This document shows, piece by piece, positions 44,401 to 53,400 of a stretch of DNA of 64,000 nt (its first letter is position 1; each line of letters begins with the position of its first letter). The position numbers and the translations under genes were made by a program. The stretch comes from Streptomyces collinus Tu 365 (GTDB lineage Bacteria > Actinomycetota > Actinomycetes > Streptomycetales > Streptomycetaceae): contig NC_021985.1 of NCBI RefSeq assembly GCF_000444875.1, forward strand, positions 7,522,170-7,586,169, in the 5' to 3' direction. The notes under the pieces were generated by a model. The model made no database searches and had not been told where the DNA came from. It saw nothing but the letters and a program-made list of their open reading frames with translations.

Positions 44401-47400
44401 GCGCCGACGACCAGATCAAGATCCGCGGCTTCCGGGTGGAACCCGCCGAGATCGAGGCCCGGATCACCGGGCACCCGGCGATCGCCGAGGCCGTGGTGTC
44501 GGTCTCACGGCACGCGGGCCGCAAGCGCCTGGTCGCCCACCTGGTGCCCGCCCCCGGCGCGGCGGTGCCGGCGGCGGCGGAGCTGCGCGACCGGCTCTCC
44601 GGTGACCTGCCCGACTACATGATCCCCGCCGCGTTCGTCACCGTGGCCGAGCTGCCCCTGACCGCGAACGGCAAGGTCGACCGGCGGCGGCTGCCGGCAC
44701 CCGACCTGTCGGCGGCGGCCGACACCGCCTACCGCGCACCGCGCACCGAGGCCGAGCGGGTGCTCGCCGGGATCTGGGCCGAACTCCTCGGCGTGGAACG
44801 GGCCGGCGCCGACGACAACTTCTTCATGCTGGGCGGCGACTCGATCGTCAGCATCCAGGTCGTCTCCCGCGCCCGCACCGCGGGACTGGCGCTGACCCCG
44901 CGGGACGTGTTCCGGCACCCCACGCTCGCCGCCCTGGCCACCGCCGCCACCGGCGCGACCGCGACCGTCGCGGGCACCGCTCCGGTCAGCGGCGAGGCCG
45001 GGCTCACCCCGATCCAGCACTGGTTCCTCGACGCCGAGCCGCCGCGCCCGGAGTACTTCAACCAGTCCGTGCTCGTCGAGACGGCCGGGGCCGTGGACAC
45101 CGACGCGCTGGCCGCCGCCCTGGCCGCGCTGTGGGCCCACCACGACGCCCTGCGCGCCCGCTTCACCCGCGCCGCGGACGGCACCTGGCACCAGGAGATC
45201 ACCGCGGCGGACACCGGGGCGCCCCGCCTGCTGGACGTCCACGACCTGCACGCCCTCGACGCCGAGGCCGCCGCACAGGCCGAGGAGCACCTCTCCCACG
45301 AGGCGCACACCGGCTTCCGGCTGGACACGGGCCCGCTGGTCGCCGCCCGGCTGTTCACCCGCGCGGACGGGCCGGCGCGGCTGCTGCTGGCCGCCCACCA
45401 CCTGATCGTCGACGGTGTCTCCTGGCGCGTCCTGCTGGAGGACCTGGAGACCGCCTACGGCCAGGCCCGGGCCGGCGAGCCGATCCGGCTGCCGGGGCGC
45501 ACGACGTCCGCGCGCACCTGGGTGCAGAGGCTCACCCGGCGTACCCGCGCAGGGGAGTTCGCGGCCCAGCGCGCCCACTGGGAGGCCGTCTCACGGCACT
45601 GCGCCGCACCGCTGCCGGTGGACCTCGACGGCGGCAACACCGCCGGCGACCTGTGCGCCGTGACCGTACGCCTGGACCGCCGGCGGACCGACGACCTGCT
45701 GCGCCGGGTCCCCGGCGTCTACCGCACCCGGATCGACGACGTCCTGCTGACCGCGCTCGGCCGCGTGCTGACCGACTGGACCGGCCGCGGCACCGTCGCC
45801 GTGGGCCTCGAGGGGCACGGCCGCGAGGACCAGCTCTTCGACGACCTGGACCTGTCCCGCACGGTCGGCTGGTTCACCAGCCTCTTCCCGGTCGCCCTGC
45901 GACTGCCCGAGGGGGACTGGGGGGCCGCTCTGAAGTCCGTCAAGGAGCAGCTGCGGGCCGTGCCCGACCGGGGCGTCGGCTACGGCGCGCTGCGCCACCT
46001 CGCGGGCGACGAGGCGCTCGCCGCCGCACCGCTGCCCGGCATCAGCTTCAACTACCTGGGCCGGTTCGACTGGTCGGCCGACGGCGGCGCGCTGGTCGGG
46101 TCGGTCCCCGGCGGCCTGGGCGGCGCGGAGGACCCCGGGGCGCCGCGGCCGCACCTGCTGGACGTGGTGGCCCGGGTGGAGGACGACGAGCTGGAGATCA
46201 CCTGGCACTACAGCGGCGGACGCCACCGCGAGGAGACGGTGCATGCCCTCGCCGCGGGCATGCTGCGGTCACTGGAGGAGATCGTCGCGCACTGCGCCGC
46301 CCCGGACGCCGGCGGCCGCACGCCCTCGGACTTCCCGCTGGCCCGGCTCGACCAGGGCGCCGTCGACCGGATCGCGGGCGACGGACGCACCGTGGAGGAC
46401 GTGTACCCGCTCACGCCGATGCAGGCGGGCATGCTGTTCCACAGCCTGATGGACGCCGGCGCCCGCACCTACGTGAACCAGGTGCAGGTGGTGCTGCACG
46501 GCGTCACCGACCCGCACGCGCTCGCCGAGGCGTGGCGGCACACGGCGGACGCCACCGCGATCCTGCGCACCCGCCTGGTGTGGCAGGAGACCGCCGAACC
46601 CCTCCAGGTGGTGCAGCGGCGGGCCGTCCTGCCCGTCACCCACCACGACTGGAGCGGGCGGTCCGCCGAGGAGTGCGCGCGGGACATGGAGGCGCTGCTC
46701 GACGCGGACCGGCGGGCCGGGATCGACCTGGCCGCGGCCCCGCTCACGCGGCTCGCACTGATCCGCCTGGCCCCGGACCGGGTGCGCATGGTGTGGACGT
46801 TCCACCACGTCCTGCTCGACGGCTGGAGCGCGGCCCAGGTGTTCGACGAGGTGTGCGAGCGGTACGCGGCGCTGACCGCCGGACGCCGCCCGCAGGTGCC
46901 CGGCCGGGCACCCTTCGCCGACTACCTGCGGTGGCTGGCCGGCCGCGACACCGGCCGCGCGGAGCGCTACTGGCGCGGGACGCTGGCCGGCTTCACCGCG
47001 CCCACCGCGCTGCCGCGCGACCGGCGCCCCGCCGACGCCCACCGCACGTCGTCCTCGGGCACGGTCCGGGTGGCCCTCGGACCGGAGGTGTCGGCCAGGC
47101 TGAAGGAGACCGCGCAGCGGGCCGGGCTGACCGTCAACACGATGCTCCAGGGCGCCTGGGGCCTGCTGCTGCACCACTTCGGCGGCGGCGACGACGTCGT
47201 CTTCGGCACGACCGTGTCCGGCCGCCCGGCCGAACTGCCCGGTGTGACCTCCATGGTGGGCCTGTTCATCAACACCGTGCCCACCCGGCTGCGGATCGAC
47301 GGCCGCCGCCCCCTGCTGGAGTGGCTGCGCGAGGTGCAGACCGCCCAGTCCGAGGCGCGCGGCCACGACTTCGTGTCCCTCGCCCAGGTCCAGGGCTGGA

Positions 47401-50400
47401 GCGAGGTCCCCGGCGGCACCAACCTGTTCGACAGCATCGTCGTCTTCGAGAACTACCCCTTCGACGCGGGCGCCCTGGCCCGGCACGGGCTCGCCGTGGA
47501 GCAGGAACGCGACCTGGAGCCGACCAACTACCCGCTCAGCGTGGTCGTCGCCCCCGGCGACGACGTGACGGTGTCCCTCGACTACGACCCGCAAGGCTTC
47601 GACGCCGCCACCGTCGAAGGGCTCGGCGCCGCCCTGCGCACCCTGCTGACCTCGATGGCCGACGGAGCCGGCCACCGCCTGGCCGACCTTCCGGTCCTCG
47701 CGCCGGACGACGGCCGCCGCCTGCTGGACCGGCTCGCGGGACCGGTGGCGGAGCCGCCGCACCGCACGCTGCCGGACGTCTTCGCGGACCAGGCGGCCCG
47801 CACCCCCGACGCCCCGGCCGTGACCGCCGGTGCGGAACACCTGACGTATCGGCAGCTGAACGAGCGCGCCGACCGGTTGGCCCGCCTCCTCATCGAGGCG
47901 GGGGCCGGACCGGAGCGGTTCGTCGCGCTGGCCCTGCCCCGCGGAGCCGACCTGATCGTGGCGCTCCTCGCGGTCCTCAAGAGCGGCGCCGCCTACCTCC
48001 CGGTCGATCCCGGCCACCCGGCGGACCGCATCGCGTTCCTCTTCGAGGACGTCCGGCCCGACGCGGTGATCACCTGCGCGGAGACCTCCGCACGGCTGCC
48101 GGAGGGCCCGTACACACGCATCGCGCTGGACGACGCGGCCTGCGCCGCGCGTCTCGCCGCCGGGTCCGCCGCGCCGGTGAGCGACGGCGAGCGGCGGAGC
48201 GCGCTGCTGCCGGAGCACCCCGCCTACGTCATCCACACCTCCGGCTCCACCGGCCGCCCCAAGGGTGTGGTCGTCTCCCACGCCTCGGTGGTGGCGCTGA
48301 CCGACTGGGCCGCCGCCGAGTTCACCGGCCGGGGACTCGACCACGTCGTGGCCTCCACGTCGCTCAACTTCGACGTGTCCGTGTTCGAGATCCTCTCGCC
48401 GCTGCTGGCCGGCGGCCACGTGGAGCTGGTCCGCGACGTGCTCGCCCTCGCCGAACGGCCCGGCCCGTGGCACGCCGGACTGCTCAGCGCGGTCCCCTCC
48501 GCCCTGGGCCGCCTGCTGGCCGAGGACACCGTGCGCGTCACCGCGGGCACCGTCGTCCTGGCCGGCGAGGCGCTGCCCGCCCGCGCGGTGCGTCAGGTGC
48601 ACGCGGCGATCCCCGGCTGCCGGGTCATGAACATCTACGGCCCCACCGAGGCCACCGTCTACGCCACCGCCTTCACCTGCGACCCGGCCGACCCGGACCG
48701 GGACCCGCCCATCGGCCGGCCCGTCGGCGGCGCCCGCGCCTACGTCCTCGACGCCCGTCTGCGGCCCGTGCCCACCGGGGCGCCCGGCGAGCTGTACCTC
48801 GCCGGGACCGGCGTCGCCCGCGGCTACCTGAACCGGCCCGGCCTGACCGCGTCCCGCTTCCTCGCCGACCCCTTCGGCCCGCCCGGCGGCCGCATGTACC
48901 GCACCGGCGACCTGGTGCGCTGGACGGCCGACGGCGACCTGGTGTACCTCGGCCGGACCGACGACCAGGTCAAGGTGCGCGGCTTCCGCATCGAACTCGG
49001 CGAGGTGGAGGCCGTGCTGGCCGGGCACCCCGAGGTGGCCGCGGCCGCCGCCCGGGTCGTGGAACACGAGGGCCACAAGCGCCTCGTGGGCTACGCCGTG
49101 CCCCGCGGCGGCGACACCCCCGCACCGGCCGACCTGCGCGCCTTCCTCGCCCGGACGCTGCCCGACCACCTGGTCCCGGCGGTCGTGGTGCCGCTGGAGC
49201 GGCTGCCGCTGGGCGCCACCGGCAAGCTGGACCGCCGGGCCCTGCCCGAACCGGTCTGGTCGGCCCCCGCCGCGGAGGGCGGCCGGCCGCCGCGCACCGA
49301 CGGCGAGCGGACGCTCGCCGCGATCTGGTCCGAGGTGCTGGGCGTGGCCGACGTGGGCGCGACGGACAACTACTTCGCGCTCGGCGGCGACTCCATCCTC
49401 GGCATCCAGATCGTCTCCGCGGCCCGCCGGGCCGGTCTCGCGCTGACGCCCCGGCACCTCTTCCGGCACCAGACCGTCGCCGAACTGGCCGCGGCGGTCG
49501 AGGAGGCCCCGGCCGCGACGGCCGACGCCGAACAGGGCCCGGTCACCGGGGACGTCCCCCTCACGCCGGTCCAGCACTGGCTGTTCGACACCCTCGGCGG
49601 CGACCCGGCCCGCCTCACCCAGGCGGTCTCCTACGAGCTGGCACCCGGCACCGACGTGCCGCTGCTGCGCGCCGCCCTGGCGGCGGTGCTGGAGCGGCAC
49701 GACGCGCTGCGCATGCGCTGCGAACAGGACGCCGACGGACGGTGGCGCCAGTACGGCACGCCGCCCGGCGCCGCGCCGCACCTCGACGTGCACGACACGC
49801 CCAAGGAGCCGGCCGCCGTGGCCGCCGGTCTGTGCGCCGGGTTCGACCTGGCGAAGGGGCCGCTCCTCAAGGCCGCCCTGTGCCGCCCCGACGGCCACCG
49901 CCCGCCCGTCCTCGTGCTGGCCGCCCACCACCTGGTCGTCGACGCCGTGTCCTGGCGCGTGCTCCTGGAGGACCTGGACACCGCCCACCGGGCCCTGCGC
50001 GCCGGTGCCACGCCCGCCCTCGGGGCCAAGACCACGTCCTTCCGCACCTGGGCCCGGCGCCTGGCCGCATACACCGCGGACGGCGGCTTCGACGACGAGC
50101 TCGCGCACTGGAGCGCACTGCGCCCCACCGCCCTGCCCACCGACCTCGACGGCGGCAACGCCGGCGCCGACGAGGAGACCGTGACGGTGAGCCTCGGCGA
50201 GGAGGACACCCGCCGGCTGCTGCAGGAGGTGCCGGACGCCTACCGCACCCGCGTCAACGACGTCCTGCTGTGCGCCGTCGGCCGGGTCCTGGCCCGGTGG
50301 ACGGGGCAGGACCGGGTGGTGCTCGCGCTGGAGGGCCACGGCCGCGAGGACCTCTTCGACGACGTCGACCTCTCCCGCACCGTCGGCTGGTTCACCACCA

Positions 50401-53400
50401 TGTTCCCGGTCGGCCTCGACGTGCCGCGGGACGCCGACCTCGCCACCGCGCTGAAGACGGTCAAGGAGAACCTCCGCGGCGTACCCCGCGGGGGAGTGGG
50501 CTACGGCGCGCTGCGGCATCTGCACCCCACGGCGGGACGCGCACTGCCCGGTCTGCCGCAGGTCGGCTTCAACTACCTGGGGCAGCAGGACCGGACCGGG
50601 CCCGCCGACGGCCTGCTGCGAGCCCCCCACGACGGACTGACCGGCGGCATGGACCCCTCGGCCGACCGCCCGCACCTCCTCGACGTCCTCGGCCGGGTCA
50701 GCGGCGGGCGACTGGAGTTCACCTGGTCGTACTCCCGGCGGGCACACCGGCACGACACCGTCGCACGCCTCGCTCGGGAGACCGCCCAGGAACTGCGGGA
50801 GATCGTCCGGCACTGCTCCGCACCCGGCGCCGGCGGCCGCACCCCGTCGGACTTCCCGCTGGCCGCGCTGGACCAGCGGGCCGTGGACCGGCTGGCCGGC
50901 GACGGGCGCGACGTCACGGACGTCTACCCCCTCACCCCCACCCAGACCGGCATGGTCGTGCACGGCATGGACGAGCCCGGCGAGGGCCTCTACGTCGAGC
51001 AGATCACCTTCGTCGCGGACGGCGTGCGCGAGCCCCGGCTGCTCGCGGCCGCCTGGCAGCACGTCGTCGACCGCACCCCCGTGCTGCGCACCGCCGTGGC
51101 CCTGGGCGAGCTGCCGGTCCCGCTGCAGACCGTGCACCGCCACGTCACCCTGCCCGTCACCGAGCTCGACTGGAGCGGCCTGGACCCGGCGCGGCGGCGG
51201 ACGGCGCTCGAGCGGCTGCTCGACGAGGACCGCGCCCGCGGCCTCGCCCTCGACCACCCCCCGCTGCTGCGCGTCACCCTGATCCGCCTCGGTCCCGACG
51301 AGGTGCGCGTGGTGTGGACCTTCCACCACGTCCTGCTGGACGGCTGGAGCGTCTTCCACGTCCTGTCGGACGTGATGGCCGCACACGCCGCGCTCGCCGC
51401 CGGCGGCGAGCCGGAACTGCCGCCGCGGCGGCCCTTCGCCGACTACGCCGCCTGGCTGGCCGGCCGGGACGCGGCCGCCGCCGAGGAACACTGGAAGACC
51501 GCGCTGGCCGGGTACGCCGCGCCCACCGCGCTGCCGTACGACCGCAGGCCCGCGCCGGGCGCCGCCGCCCGGTCGGGAACCTGGCTGTCCCGGCGGCTCG
51601 GCGCCGACGGCACCGCCCGGCTGACGGACTTCGCCCGCCGTCACCGGCTCACCCTCAACACCCTGGTCCAGGGCGCCTGGGCGCTGCTGCTCGCCCGCGC
51701 CGGCGGCGAGCGTGAGGTGTGCTTCGGCACCACCGTCTCCGGCCGGCCCGCCGACCTGGCGGGCGCGGACACGATCACCGGCCTGTTCATCACCACCCTG
51801 CCCGCGCGGATCACCGTGGACGAGTCCACGCCGTGCGCGGCCTGGCTGCGCGAACTCCAGGCCGCCCGCGCGGAGGACCGGCGCTTCGACCACGTGCCGC
51901 TGACCGACCTCCACCAGTGGAGCGAACTGCCGCCCGGCACCTCCCTGTTCGACAGCCTGCTGGTCTTCGAGAACTACCCCGTGGGCGACGCCACCGCCGG
52001 CGCGCACGGGGTGCGGATCCGGGACCTCGACGCCCGCGAGGCGACCAACTACCCGCTCACCGTGGTGATCTCGCCCGGCGACGAGCTGAGCGTGGAACTC
52101 GGCTACGACCCCCGGTACTTCGACGAGGCGACGGCCGAGGCCCTGGCCGCCCGGCTGACGCACACCCTGACCGCGCTCGCCGCGTCCGGCGACCGGGCGC
52201 CGCTGTACACCGTCGACGTGCTGCCGCCCGCGGAGCGCCACCGGCTGCTGCACGGCCCCGCACGCCCGCACCTGCCGCCGGTGCCCCCGGCGACGCTGCC
52301 CGCGCTGTTCGAGACGGCGGCCGACCGGTGGCCCGACAGGACGGCCCTCGACACGGGGGAGTCGACGCTGACCTTCGGCGAGGCGGAGGCCCACGCCAAC
52401 CGGCTGGCGCACCGCCTCCTCGCGCGTGGCGCCGGGCCCGGCGACCTCGTCGCGCTGGTCCTGGCCCGCTCGGCGGACATGGCCCTCGCCCAGCTCGCCG
52501 TCACCAAGGCGGGCGCCGCCTTCGTCCCGGTGGACCCCGGCTACCCGGCCGAGCGGGTCGCGCTGATGCTGCGCGACGCGGACCCCGCCGTCACCCTCAC
52601 CGCCGAGGAGGTCGCCGGCCTGCTCGCCGCGCCGCCCGACGGCACGCCCGCCCACCGGCCCACCGACGCCGACCGGGTCCGCCCGCTCCAGCTCGACGAC
52701 CCGGCGTACGTCATCTACACCTCCGGCTCCACTGGCACCCCCAAGGGCGTCGTCGTCACCCACCGCGGGCTGGCCGGCTTCGCCGCCGCCGAGGCCGCGC
52801 ACTACCGGGTCAGCGCGGGCGACCGCGTCCTGGCCTTCGCCACGCCCAGCTTCGACGCCTCCGTGCTGGAGCTGTGCATGGCGTGGCCGAGCGGCGCGGC
52901 CCTCGTCGTGCCGCCGCCCGGCCCGCTTCTCGGCGCCGACCTGGCCGGCTTCCTGCGCACGGGGCGCATCACGCACACCCTGCTGCCGCCCGCGGCGCTC
53001 GCCACGCTCCCGCCGGACACCCCCGGCACCCTGCCGGACCTGCGCACCCTGATCGTCGGCGCGGACGCCTGCCGGGCCGAACTGGCCGCCCGGTGGGCAC
53101 CGCACCACCGCATGGTCAACTCCTACGGCCCCACCGAGGCGACCGTCGTCGCCACCTGGTCGGACCCGCTGGTACCGGACGGCGGCGCGCCGCCCATCGG
53201 CCGCGCGCTGCCCGCCACCGGCGCCTACGTCCTCGACGCGCGCCTGCGCCCCGTCCCGGACGGCGTGCCCGGCGAACTGTGGCTCGCCGGCCCGGCCCTG
53301 GCCCGCGGCTACCTGGGCCGCCCCGGACTGACGGCGACCCGCTTCACCGCCGACCCGTTCGGACCGCCCGGCACCCGCATGTACCGCACCGGCGACCTCG